Source of the DNA: Mansonella perstans
Lineage: Eukaryota; Nematoda; Chromadorea; Rhabditida; Onchocercidae
DNA: 64,000 nt
NCBI GenBank assembly: GCA_037074765.1
Contig: JBAMDO010000090.1
Location: forward strand, 147,847-211,846
Direction of reading: 5' to 3'
Positions 51,697 through 62,438 of this stretch are shown here, one piece after another. The notes below the pieces were generated by a model, which saw only the letters and a program-made list of their open reading frames with translations, did not search any database and was not told the DNA's origin. A program made the translations under genes and the position numbers. Positions within the stretch are counted from its first letter, which is position 1. Each line of letters opens with the position of its first letter.

Positions 51697-52214
51697 ATGA
51701 GGCAAACGATAGACTTTTTGGTTGCTTTTGGTTCCTGCTCGTCCGATGGCAGAACAATATGGAGCGAATCAATAAATCTAGGTGAAAATAATTTGAAAAT
51801 AAATAAAATTTTGGCTAGCTTATTGGTAACAAAGCGAGTAACGAAACATTAAAGACCTGCTTCGTTTATGAAAAGACAGTAAGAAGGTACTAAAGCAAAA
51901 GTAATCTGATAATTACAATGTTATCAGCGCTGAATCTTATCGGTCGAAGGTTAGAAAGATACAGAAAGACTTCGGTAGGCGAAGGGAAATGACATTTTGA
52001 TGACTGTAGGTCTTTCTCATCCGTTTGTTTGTCGGTTCATGTGCGCAGATTACAAATTTTGAGTGACAACATTGCGGCGGCATCTTGGCAAATTGATACA
52101 AATCTTCGTGGCATTTTCTTGAGTTACCATTTCTTTTTTCCAGAACTAGTAGTACTTACACTGCTGTTATCATTGGCACTGCCACAACTAGAAAAATTGC
52201 CGTCAAAGAAATAG
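51697..52214 (+). CDS. Candidate BH3-only cell-death protein (EGL-1-like)
   Basis: Proposed exons 51697-51781, 51928-51949 and 52048-52214 give 90 aa. A simpler two-exon model starts at the ATG at 51918 (65 aa). Both share the join across a 98-base intron (AAG|GTTAGA to GTGCGCAG) that assembles LIGRRLQILSDNIAAAS. This fits the BH3 pattern h-xxx-L-xx-h-small-D-x-h and parallels PUMA (IGAQLRRMADDLNAQ) and C. elegans EGL-1 (IGSKLAAMCDDFDAQ). After it comes a hydrophobic stretch (FFFPELVVLTLLLSLAL) and a basic end (KLPSKK), as in tail-anchored outer-mitochondrial-membrane proteins. BH3-only proteins bind Bcl-2/CED-9 and start apoptosis. No other domain. Codon use resembles the neighbouring real genes and the DNA is less AT-rich than its flanks. 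The 22-base middle exon of the long model is a weakness; chance remains possible. Confidence 0.4.
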
Positions 52215-52784
52215 AAAGAGATCAGTAACCTGAACTGACACTTATTGCAACTTTTGAATATACCGTAGATCCTTAATAAATCGCTTTAAACTACAAATGT
52301 CTTTGGGTACAAAAAACAAGAAGTATAATGCACTAATAAAACAAAGTTAATTTTTCAAAATTTGAAGAATAGAAATGAGAAAAAAGAAATAGAAATTTTG
52401 GAATTTAACAAATATCATCAACAAATGCAACAAGATAGATTTCGTCGTAAAATGATATTTTTAATGAATTCTTACAATAATATTTTATTCTTTTAAGAGC
52501 AAATGTCAAGTAAGAAGTAAATAATTGAACAAAAAGAATTGTTCTATCAAAAGAAAAAGGAATGCGAAAAGTTGCAATTTTGTCATGAAGGGAATTCAGT
52601 AGCGGCAACAATATTGACATGCAGTAATAATAGAATTAAAAAGCTGAACAAGAATACAATTGACAAATGATAAATAAGCTAAAAAAAAGAAAATACTGGA
52701 AAAGTGCTGAAAAAGAAAGTTGGAGATTTTTCAAAATTCGAAATAAGAACCAAACTTTTGCTTCCTTTTTCTTGTTTTGGAGTA

Positions 52785-53021
52785 ATGTTAAAACACCAAC
52801 GCCTTATGCTTGATGTCGAAGAGTATTTAAGGACATCATATGATGACCAACAAGCGAGTTCGAGAATAACCGGGTCGGCAGTCTATGTATGCACAACAAC
52901 ATTTGCAATTGCATGTGCTGTACACAAAAATGATATCGTTGTGATTCAGTGTGCTAACTGCGATTCAGAAAACGAGAAAATGAATTTGGCATATTTGCAA
53001 CTTTTAAATAATTTCCTCTAA
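52785..53021 (+). CDS. Unrecognised 78-aa reading frame
   Basis: ATG at 52785, stop at 53021; starts MLKHQRLMLDVEEYLRTS, has a hydrophobic patch (VYVCTTTFAIACAV) around residues 36-49 and a CANCDSEN segment with two of its cysteines. Composition is less AT-rich than the flanks and codon use looks gene-like. No family recognised. A possible extra exon follows an acceptor near 53110 (DIKLIQRLRDLSGLFNEYI). It could be an independent small gene or unrelated to coding. Confidence 0.3.
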   Translation: MLKHQRLMLDVEEYLRTSYDDQQASSRITGSAVYVCTTTFAIACAVHKNDIVVIQCANCDSENEKMNLAYLQLLNNFL

Positions 53022-54561
53022 ATTAAAATGAAAATTTCCAAAAATCTAAGCAAATATTGAAATATAAATACAAAGGAAATATGTGCTAAAACATGTGGCC
53101 AAGTTTTGCAGATATCAAACTTATCCAGCGCCTTCGAGATTTATCCGGTCTCTTCAATGAATATATCGCATATTAATTCAATACTAACAACTGTGATATT
53201 TTCGCAATTCAGAAAAATGTTGAAATGGATTTTATGCAAGAAGATATTTGTTTTCTGATTCCTGTGTTGTAATTCATCAGTGTGTTGTGGATTCTTCAGG
53301 TCTCAATGATGCTTATTTCACACAAAACTGTGTCATTCGATTTCGGCAATCAGGCATGAGGAAATCCTTTTTGTAATGCGATTTAGGATGTTTGGAAGTG
53401 TAAACTCAAATGCTTTGGAGTGACGAGGAGAAGGTATTGAGAAAAACATAAAAAGATTTATACTTCATCATTTCAAAGAAGATTGCTATGTACATCCGCT
53501 TTAAAGAATGCGGTTATGCAAGCAGTGATGATTTTACGATAATCTTGGCTATATCTTGAACATCCGTTATTACTTAAAAAAAAGTTTTGTGAATTTTTGA
53601 TTGAGGGAAATAATGGTTGTATGAAAGTGTAACATGTAAAAAATTAAATTGTGCATGTTTCATAAATGTCATAGAATTTGGCGATGATCTCAGCAATATA
53701 GAAAAATATAGAAGTGAATCTTCGATTAATTTACATTTTGATGGATGAACTGAAGTGCTTCTTGTTGCAAAATTTTTTAGCCAAAAGTTTACAATTTAAC
53801 CTTAAAACTAAATGGAAAGTAATTTTGAGATAAGTTGCGACGAAGAAAATTTTTTTGGAATGCTTTATGCTGCACAGAACCAAGCTTTGAAATTGCTAAT
53901 TACTTCTGAATAATTTTACACCTTCATTTTGTAACTCATTAAAAAGCTTGCAATGGTACAAAGCAATAAAATTCTCGGATCAAATACATTAACCATTTAA
54001 TTAACTTTTGTTTTAGGAATAAATCTAATTTAGTGAATAATCCTTATTTAATAATTGTTTAATGACTATTTCACCTTTTAGATGCAATATCTTAGCAAAT
54101 ATATAATAACATTTTATTGCGTTTGCTTTGGTTCGAAAAATATTTTCTCTAACTCAATAAAAATATTTTAACGACTTAACAATAATTACATTATTCATCT
54201 AAAGATAGCTGCGATAAAATTCTGGCAAGTTCTAAATCTCATTAACTTTTATATTGCCTTTCTTGATTAGGTGCTTAACTTTCTAATAATTAATCCGAAA
54301 ATTATTCTTTCAGGGATCTGTAAGGTGAGGGATTTAGGAAGAACCTGAAAAAGAAAATTTGTAAAATCAGTTGAAATTATTACCTTCATTGTCAGAAATG
54401 CTTCAGAATTTATTTTTAAGTAATTTCATGGCTTTTTATCTCTCTGAACATAATGAATTCAGAAAAGAAAGGAAATAAAAGCGAAATAACCGTAGTCAGT
54501 ATAAATTCATCTCATTAACATCAAGCATTTATGGTTTCAGCTGTAAGCAATGATGTTTACG

Positions 54562-54607
54562 GTAACAAACTGGAAATGCTCTTTGCTACCATTTCCAGAT
54601 TAGTTAC
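54562..54607. ncRNA. Near-perfect hairpin, possible small-RNA precursor
   Basis: GTAACAAACTGGAAATG (54562-54578) pairs with CATTTCCAGATTAGTTAC (54590-54607) with one bulge/mismatch near the base; the loop is 11 bases. Flanking AATGA/TCATT can add a short outer stem. Such a fold could be a miRNA-like precursor or a relic of a small inverted-repeat transposon. I do not recognise a known seed. Confidence 0.25.
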
Positions 54608-55985
54608 TTCATTCAGGTTATCAGAATTATTTTAAGAAAATGGACAAGAATAATTTAAGAGAATGTAAAAAAATATTTTATGTAACTAGATTCTGCAAAA
54701 GAAGAAAAATGCTGCACAAAACTTTCGCTAATAGTCATAGCATTACACCACTATAATTGGACAGATAAGGAAATTGCCTGTGAAAAAGTTACATGTGAGG
54801 AAATCAGCTGTGAGAGAATTGTGTCAATTTCCCAAAATATTTACAAAAACTAAAACTAATTCAATTTCTAGGCAATAAAATGCTTCAGATACAATCATTC
54901 AATATAAAATTAATTTGAAATCGCAAGAAACTAAAATTTAAAATTTTAGCAGAACATCAATTAAGCTCTTATTTATATTTTTTTTGTTGCAATGTTTCTT
55001 AATGTATAATAAACTGATCGTCCGTTTTACTTGTGCAATCAATTACACTGACAATGAACAAATTTAAATAAGCTTGAAAATTATGACACATATATATGAT
55101 TTCACTTGCATCTAATGTAAAATTTTAAAGTCTTTATGGAAAAAATTGGCTTCACTGAAAACTAAGATAAACAGCTTCGATATCAACAAAATATCTTCAT
55201 ATTTCAATTATTGAGATGCTCAAATTTCGATTGTTCCTTCAAATATATGATACATTTGAACATCAAAAACGAGCAGGTCATATTTCCTAGTCATGTCACA
55301 TTTAATGTTAAATTTCATTTTTTAAATATTATATATTAAATTTTTTTCCCAAATCAATTGATGATTAAATGTTGCCGAATTGATTATTCGGGTCTTGAGA
55401 TTTCTCATGCTCGCTTAACTAACATGCTTCTAGATTGCATGTGTATAATTATTTTTATAGGAGAAACTGTTGATGTTATAATGCCTCAAGGGAGTTTTTT
55501 AATTCAAAAGATCCATAGGATAAAATATCGGCAGCTGGTTTCATACTTGAGTATCAGTGAAAGATCAAAAGTCAGGATTAGAGTAATTACTTTTCCTGAC
55601 ATTATTTCGAAAAAGATTAGTGCAAGTTTTTTTTATTAGTCTTTTTTTAGAAAAAGAATGAAATGAATCCAATGATAGTAAACATATAAGATTAAAATTT
55701 CGATCCTCTTCCGTATCCTATTATTAGGTGATTAGATGATCCAAAAAGCCTGCGGTGACAAGGGTATTTAGCTTAGATACCTGCGGTATTTAGCTTAGAT
55801 AGTTACAATTATTTATCTGATTGGAAATATCATAACTGAATTGAAAGAAGTTAAAAATACCGGCAATATTTATGATTCTACAGAATTTTCGAGATTTTAA
55901 TAAGCTAAATACTCCGCAATAAAAAAAGCATGAACAAATGATTAGTCATATATCCATAAAATCGTTGACAAATTTGCACAAACAA

Positions 55986-55991
55986 TTTATT
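55986..55991 (-). terminator. Poly(A) signal of the THAP4-like gene
   Basis: AATAAA on the minus strand, about 52 bases past the stop codon at 56043. Confidence 0.6.
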
Positions 55992-56042
55992 GCTTTTCAC
56001 TGATTAAACAATGGCAGTTCTAATTGGATAGAAATATTATAC

Positions 56043-58421
56043 TCACGGCATAATTTTCCGATATGTGGCTAAAAAATTTTCTATTCCATGAGCTGTTTCA
56101 GCGCGGACCCTCATTTTCATATGATTAAAGTCCAATATCTCCAATTGTCGCTCGAACTATAATTGAAAATTTAAACTAAATACTTTAACTTTAACATTTA
56201 ACATTGAAAATCAAACAAACAAAATGAAAATTCCTACAATTTTCAGGAAGAAGAAAACCAAAATATTGCACTGAATTGTATAAACATGAGCATTCTTACA
56301 ATTTATTTGGCATTAAATAAAAAAGAGGAATTCCTTTTTGTATTTGCTGAACTTTCTCTTTTTGCTTTACTTAACAGCTATAGCCTTGTTATCACTAACT
56401 GAAGGAAAAATAAAAAGTGTGTATTACTTTCAATCAAGTAAAAGAAACATTACTGCACTATTTAAATCATTGTTTTGCTATTAGCTGTGCTAATGAAAAA
56501 TGAATTGGTGCGTTAGAAGCAAATTTTTTTATGATACAGTATGAAAAGTACCTCACGAATATCCAATTCGACACCACTACTTCCAACTGAAAACGTTCGA
56601 CGTAGAAACTGCTTCAGATGAAATCTGATTTTACGGCCTACCACTATTCCTTGTTCCATCATCGAGTAACCTATAAGATGCATTTTGTTTAAAATGTATA
56701 TTTGAATTTTTCAAGTATTAGCTAGCTTTACTATATTTTAGTCAATTTTTGATGATGATTAGTCCTAAACGAACAAAACTGCACCCAGTTAAAGAAGTAA
56801 GATTAGTCCGGAAATTTCGCTTAATAGTATTTATTTTCCATGAGATTCTGTAGCAGTAGGTACCTTCACTGCTTGTGGTTAAAAATGCGATATGTATGCG
56901 AGGATCTCGTTTTGTTGCATTTTTTACAGGCATGAAACCATAATCCGATCGTATAATATTCTTCTCAGAATCAAAATAGGTTTGTCTGAAATTGTATATA
57001 ATATTTTAAAACACGAAATGATCCTAATGACATAAAAAACAAGTCATAGAGAATTTTATTGTACCTATTAACTTCAGTCACATGATTTGAATTAAAAATA
57101 ATTATTATTCCAATCCATTTCATAAATCATCTTTAATTTCTTGATCACTATGTGTGAGTAATTTATTATTAATATTATTGTGTATATGTATATGTATAAA
57201 TATATCTTATTGTATTTATATTATATTATATATAAAAAGCCACTTCAAAAAGGAGGAAAAGAAATCAGTCAGTGAGTAATATGATGATATGATTACATTT
57301 CCGTCATGAAAATCGGAAAAAAAGATTTGAAATGCATCAGTTTTAGGCTCATTGACATTTTATTATCAATGCGCATTAAATCAAGACTGGATTCTGAACA
57401 ACAGAGTCAGAAAGACCATCACTAACTACATTGAATCAAAATATTTATTATAAATTTTGTTTGGAATCACATACATTTGATAAAAAATACAAACCATCTA
57501 AAATTTCAGTTCTATATTTCACTCCGTAACTGCTTTTTTTGAAATGCTTTCATTTTTACAAAATTTGTTTTACATTAAATGTTAACAATCACTTCTCACT
57601 ATAGAAAGATAAATGGCATCGCTATGCATCGGAGTATTTCTAGTAAATGTAGATATAAATAAAGCTATTTAAAAGATCAGAAATAATGAAACATTAAAAT
57701 TTTACCTCCCGAATAAATAAGAATATATAATTTTTTCATAGCACAGATCTGTTTCTTTAGTTTTTGAAGAGTTATAGTCAATACAAAAATGATAAAAATG
57801 TACTCCGATACAAATTTTACAAAAATAAATTTATTGAGCAGTTCTTGCAAAAATTTCGGCTATCATCATGAAAGCATCAGTTCCTTCGATTTATAAATCA
57901 TTTTTGCTCTGCTTTAATAAAAATTGAACTCACGTAATATTAGCAGCACGAGCACCAAATTTTGGTATTGGATTGATAGCAATATCAATTAGATCAGGAG
58001 GACTGTATTCACGAGTAGGACCAGATTTCGTTTCTAACTGCCAAAGTCCAATCAACTCCGCAATAGGTCTCAAATCCGGTGGTAGTTTTCTCAGGTCATA
58101 TCCTGTATCAGAATTTGCTTTAGAATTCTCGAAAATCTTATGTCCATTTGATAATTCTCTAGTGCAGTTAGCTGCATTAATACTAACTGGAAGAACTTCA
58201 TTGATTCAGAAAAAACAGAAGAAAACTACTAACGAATTTACCGTACATGAGAATTTATTTTTAAGAGTCAGTTAAGTTAGAGCTGTGCTTTAATTCATGC
58301 CAGAAAATGTTAGCTTGCTTTTCTATTTTAAACTTTTCAAAACCTTACGTTCTTCGTACGCACCGCATACTTCTTCAACGACAAATAAAATTGAAAGCAC
58401 TGGAAAAAACAAAATTTTCAT
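56043..58421 (-). CDS. Secreted THAP4/nitrobindin-like beta-barrel protein
   Basis: Five exons on the minus strand: 58421-58349, 58186-57934, 56985-56864, 56670-56552, 56156-56043; phases agree, 226 aa. Residues 1-21 (MKILFFPVLSILFVVEEVCG) are a signal peptide. From about 59 the product follows the heme-binding THAP4 C-terminal/nitrobindin domain: LRPIAELIGLW (fold start, like LGTW), then QTYFDSEKNIIRSDYGFMP (like the HRECGFIR strand), IHIAFLTTSSEG (like VAFVSAQNTG), and a closing FLATYRKIMP (like LHVTYKKVTP). Three N-glycosylation sequons (31, 107, 131) fit secretion. Unlike human THAP4 there is no DNA-binding THAP zinc finger, and the His residues of the closing strand are not conserved, so heme binding is doubtful. 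Function in nematodes unknown. The 5' neighbour across 1.8 kb is TIM22, transcribed divergently. Confidence 0.85.
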
Positions 58422-58425
58422 GGTG

Positions 58426-58433
58426 CTGAAAAT
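58426..58433 (-). promoter_or_regulatory. Probable trans-splice acceptor of the THAP4-like gene
   Basis: On the minus strand ATTTTCAG is followed by CACC and the start ATG. A spacing of four bases to the ATG is typical of nematode spliced-leader acceptors. Confidence 0.6.
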
Positions 58434-58461
58434 GTGGTTAATTACTTTTAAAAGATGTATG

Positions 58462-58483
58462 AATCTCAAACTTGGGTATTTCA
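58462..58483 (-). other. SL1-like segment upstream of the THAP4-like start
   Basis: On the minus strand TACCCAAGTTTGAG (58478-58465) matches the last 14 bases of SL1 exactly, and about 18 of all 22 leader positions match. It lies 44 bases upstream of the start codon in the sense orientation, within the presumed outron. Confidence 0.35.
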
Positions 58484-58805
58484 TCGAGTACCCTCAAAAA
58501 ATAGAACAATGCATTGAGAAGTCAGCACTGAAACTTCAACGAGGGTCAACAAGGCAAGAGAAGCAATGTTTACTCGAAATGACCTCTGAGTAATTTTTAA
58601 CAATTCTACATTCAAATATTTACATTTAGACAAAAACATTTTTGGCAAGACCTTAGCAAATGATTAAATTTTAGAATTCGAAATTCATACGACAAAACAG
58701 ATGATTTCAAGGTTTCGTTCGCTTAGACAACACTGTATTATATTTTATTTTCCTTAGTTTCGGAAATTCTGAAAATTCTAAATAAATAATTGAAAAATTC
58801 CCAAT

Positions 58806-59041
58806 ACATTTACCACTCAGACAGTGCTAAAATAATCCTTGGAAGTAAAATTAAAGCGATGGTAAATGTTGGAAAATGGCGTGGTGCCGAAAATTGTGTC
58901 TCGCTACGCTTAATCATTGGAAAGATTGTGCATGGCGGATGGAATCCGGTTTCCATACCAAAAGGAAACCGTCGAAGAGATTGTTGTACGGTTACGTATG
59001 ACAGCGAAAAGTGCTGCATCGGTTGTTGTTGTTATTGATTA
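58806..59041. other. GC-richer block open on both strands
   Basis: The plus strand is open for 82 codons ending in a Cys cluster (CCIGCCCY) and the minus strand for 69 codons (ending IALILLPRIILALSEW). The block lies 0.4-0.6 kb upstream of the THAP4-like gene. No motif supports either frame. A promoter-associated conserved element or a missed small exon are both possible. Confidence 0.3.
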
Positions 59042-59602
59042 ACACATAACATTAAATTTTTATAATACTAATTATTGAAAGCAGCTGAAAAAGGTCACAT
59101 TACAATTGAAAGAATTAGTTAAGTCTACTTAGGGATATAAATTTTATTTTATAAAATGAAGCTTACTGAGGATTAAGAGAAACATTTTCAGGCATTTTTA
59201 GTGGTTGAAGTAATTTAAAAGTTGAAGTAAAGTGGTTGAAGTAATTGTGAAATAATTCAATCCATAACACTATCATCACATATTATCATTTAAAAAGCAA
59301 TGATATAATATGTCCCTTAGATAAAAGATAAATTCCTTTAGAAGAAATGCATTCCAATTAGAATTATCAAGTTCCCACTAAATCATCTTTATCACCCATA
59401 AATAGTAAAATAAATTTGATTCGAACAAAATATAAATGTGACAGTGCGAAGAAATGAATTGTTGTAAACAAAGCAAGCAACATTTCTTGTTCTGATCCTG
59501 CCTTCACAACTATTTCCTCTATCTCATCCTACATTGAAAAGCTGTACAATTTGTTTTATTATTAAATTTTTCACTAATATTACTCATAAGTATACATTTG
59601 CA

Positions 59603-59798
59603 GATTCACGTATATATAATTTATTATCTTGATTCACCTATGTATACTTTATTATCCTGATTCACGTATGTATACTTCATTATCTTGATTCACCTATGTA
59701 TAATTTATTATCTTGATTCACGTATGTATACTTCATTATCTTGATTCACGTATGTATAATTTATTATCTTGATTCACGTATGTATACTTTAAAATCTT
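59603..59798. repeat. 28-bp minisatellite, 7 copies
   Basis: Seven head-to-tail 28-base units beginning GATTCAC(G/C)TATGTATA and ending TTATCTT, then a decayed partial unit. Variants alternate between ACTTCATT and AATTTATT cores, suggesting growth by doubling. It lies in the 1.8 kb shared 5' region between the divergent THAP4-like and TIM22 genes, about 450 bases from the TIM22 start. Confidence 0.95.
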
Positions 59799-60217
59799 GA
59801 TTGCATCCATTTATACTAGCTTCAAAATTTTTACGTATAACATTGATATGTGTTGTATATTGCTAAAGCGATTATTTGCATAGTTTTAAAATTTTCGATA
59901 ATGTAAATATTACGTGAATTCATCAAATGAAATTCACGTTTATTAAAAATACAAAGCATCAGCTACGAGTACAAGAATCAAATACCCAATGAAGAAATGG
60001 ATGATTTATATTACGAGAACTGCGTTAAATCCTAACTTTATGACCGGAAGCTTTGCGATGCATGATTGATTTGTCATTTTGTTTTTTGATGAATTAACTT
60101 GAAATAGTTGGTTAGGATTTAAGGATTTAATTGTTTAGGATTTAATTTTATCTTTAAAATAATTTCAACAATTTCAAGATTTTAAAGTTTGTCAGTTCCA
60201 AGTCGATTTTATTTAGT

Positions 60218-60224
60218 TTTTCAG
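60218..60224 (+). promoter_or_regulatory. Probable trans-splice acceptor of timm-22
   Basis: TTTTCAG ends 22 bases upstream of the TIM22 start codon, fitting a spliced-leader acceptor. Confidence 0.5.
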
Positions 60225-60246
60225 AAATTATCGCTTTCTAAAGGAA

Positions 60247-61431
60247 ATGCTGAAATTTAAAAATCCTTTTGCTAATCCGTTTCGAACAGAAATAACGGAA
60301 GTAAAAGAGGAGAAAGTGGAAGAATTCAGCTATGTTCCTTCAGCTTATTGTCAACTAATGGATGAAATGATAGGAAAGAGGACTAGGCCATGGAATGATA
60401 ATCGTAATTCAATGAAGCCTTTTCAGGTTAGTTCACTGTCCACTTAGTAAAACAATACTTTTGCTTGTTTTCCCACTCAGAACTATCAAAATAAAATTGG
60501 AAGAGATTTATGAGGCCTGAAATAGAGAATTACATGCTGGAAAATGATTTTATCATCTTTGAAAAATATTTTCTACTAACAAATCAGATTCACATAGTTC
60601 TCAGCGAACATGGGAACAATATTTGGCTAAGTATTTGTTAAAAAGGTTTTTTCCTTTTTTTTTCAGACTTTTGCTTTACCAGATATGACCCGTGAAGAGC
60701 TACTATTGTCTCGATTGATGGAAAATTGTGCTTGTAAGTCTACTGTTGCAGCAATTGCTGGTTTTGGTCTCGGTGTTGTTTTCGGTTTATTCACTGCTTC
60801 TGTTGATCCACAAGCAACTATGACATTTGGAGCTGATCGAACCAAAATTGTATAGTTTTTTCTGTATTAATTTCATTTTAGACTTCGTATGCTTTAGATT
60901 TTTCAGCTGATTTACTTGAGTAGTAGCCCTAAACAGGCTTAACTGCTTCGAATTTGTTTGAATAATAAAATTTTGGCTAGCTTCGATCTGATCGATGATA
61001 ACTGAGCAAATAAATAAACACTAACGAGTTGCATATGCATATTTTTTGCCATCATAGCAGCTCATACTATCCCATCTAAATTGTATGTAATGTGTGAAAA
61101 AAATCGTATCTGACGATCATTTTGTTGTTGTGAGTCCAACAGACTTAAATTTTGTTACTTATAGCCAACGCTAAAGGAAATGTGGTTAGAATCGAAGTCA
61201 CGAATGCGTTCTTATGGAAAGAATTTTGCTTCTATAGGATTTCTATTTACGGGCACCGAATGCTTGGTGGAAAGCTATCGAGCATGTAATGATTGGAAAA
61301 ATGGTACTTTAGCTGGAGCAATTGTTGGTGGTTTAATTGGTCTTCGTGCAGGTGTAAAGCCAGCTGCTTTAGGTGCGGCTGGGTTTGCAGCATTCTCGAC
61401 TGTTATTGATTATTATATGAAGCACAGGTAG
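60247..61431 (+). CDS. timm-22: TIM22, mitochondrial inner-membrane translocase subunit
   Basis: Channel-forming subunit of the TIM22 complex, which inserts multi-spanning carrier proteins into the mitochondrial inner membrane. Three phase-0 exons: 60247-60426, 60667-60849, 61165-61431; 209 aa, close to the usual 190-210. The N-terminal 75 residues are charged and face the intermembrane space. The Tim17/Tim22/Tim23 domain follows: TM1 with glycine-rich [17 protein letters not shown], then [40 protein letters not shown] and [19 protein letters not shown]. Cys81 (in ENCACK) and Cys154 (in GTEC) sit where the structural disulfide cysteines of TIM22 occur. The donor of exon 2 is GTATAG, slightly weak. 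The gene ends 1 kb before the next gene on the same strand. Confidence 0.95.
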
Positions 61432-62438
61432 CAACTGATTAAATAATGTAGATTTATATTCATTGATTTGTGGATTATTTTGGAAAGATCCCAATTTTTT
61501 TGTGATGAAAAACTTTCTTATAATGGATTTAGTATCTTGGATTTCAAACAGTATTCATATGCGTATGGTTTTCAAATTTTGAAATGATCGTTTAAGATAA
61601 CCAAAAAATTTGCTGCAAATTTCTTGGCGGCTGAAATTTTATTGGTATTTAAGATAGATAAAATTTTATGTTTTCGTGCAGAAGCTTATGTAGATATCAT
61701 ATATTTGGTATATTTTTGAAATACTCATTTTGTACATGCCACTGCTCGAGTTTTTTTCTCGGAATTTTAAGATTGCCTTCTTTGAAAGTTAAAATATATT
61801 TTAAATATGCATTGCAACTCAGAATACACTTAGATGAAACGGGTACTTTGTTTCTATAACCATTTTGTGTTGTTGATGTTTTCATTTTCATAGCTTTTCT
61901 TCTTAATTTATAAGTTATTTGAAATAAAATTTCAAAAACTTGCTTTGAAATTCTGTTGTTTCGACTCCAGTTGAATAATAATTCTGCGGTTGAAAACATC
62001 CTTGCTTTTTTTGATTTAAATAATTTGTGATTTATCAGGCAGGAATATTTTTGAAGCTTTTAGTACTGATTTCTCTTTTTTTTCGCTTTGCGAAATATAA
62101 AAATATATAATACAAAAATATGTTTAATTTTTTCGGTTTTATGAGATTTTTTGTGCTGATTGTTCTTTATTTTTTTTAATGCCATTAATCATTGAGTGTG
62201 GCACATTGCTCTTACTTTACTATTCAGGCATAAATATCCTATGAAGTATATTTATATGACACTAGGAAGTTTCAGCTCATACCTACTGAAATTTAAGTGA
62301 AGTTGTTTCTCGATGTGTTCCTGCGAGAATACATCTTTGATTACTTCTATACTACTGCTTCCTTTGAATAGTTCCATTTCTTTGATCTCTTGTCTTTGAT
62401 GTTCTCATCCTAAAGTATAAAGTTAACTGTTTTTTAAG
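61432..62438. other. Spacer between timm-22 and the LMBRD2-type gene
   Basis: About 1 kb of AT-rich sequence containing the TIM22 3' UTR and the next gene's promoter. Open frames at 61668-61999 have no motif. The distance is longer than typical nematode operon spacing, so I do not call an operon. TTTTTTAAG directly abuts the ATG at 62439 and may be its trans-splice acceptor. Confidence 0.5.

Larger units (their letters stand above)
52215..56042. other. Intergenic DNA downstream of the BH3-like candidate
   Basis: Contains one unrecognised reading frame (52785-53021) and a near-perfect hairpin (54562-54607), listed separately. The 55358-55639 open frame has no motif or splice partners. The rest is low-complexity AT-rich sequence. 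Confidence 0.5.

Noticed and set aside
61668..61999. Open frames on both strands between timm-22 and the LMBRD2-type gene
   Set aside because: Low-complexity, no motif, no link to either neighbour by splicing.
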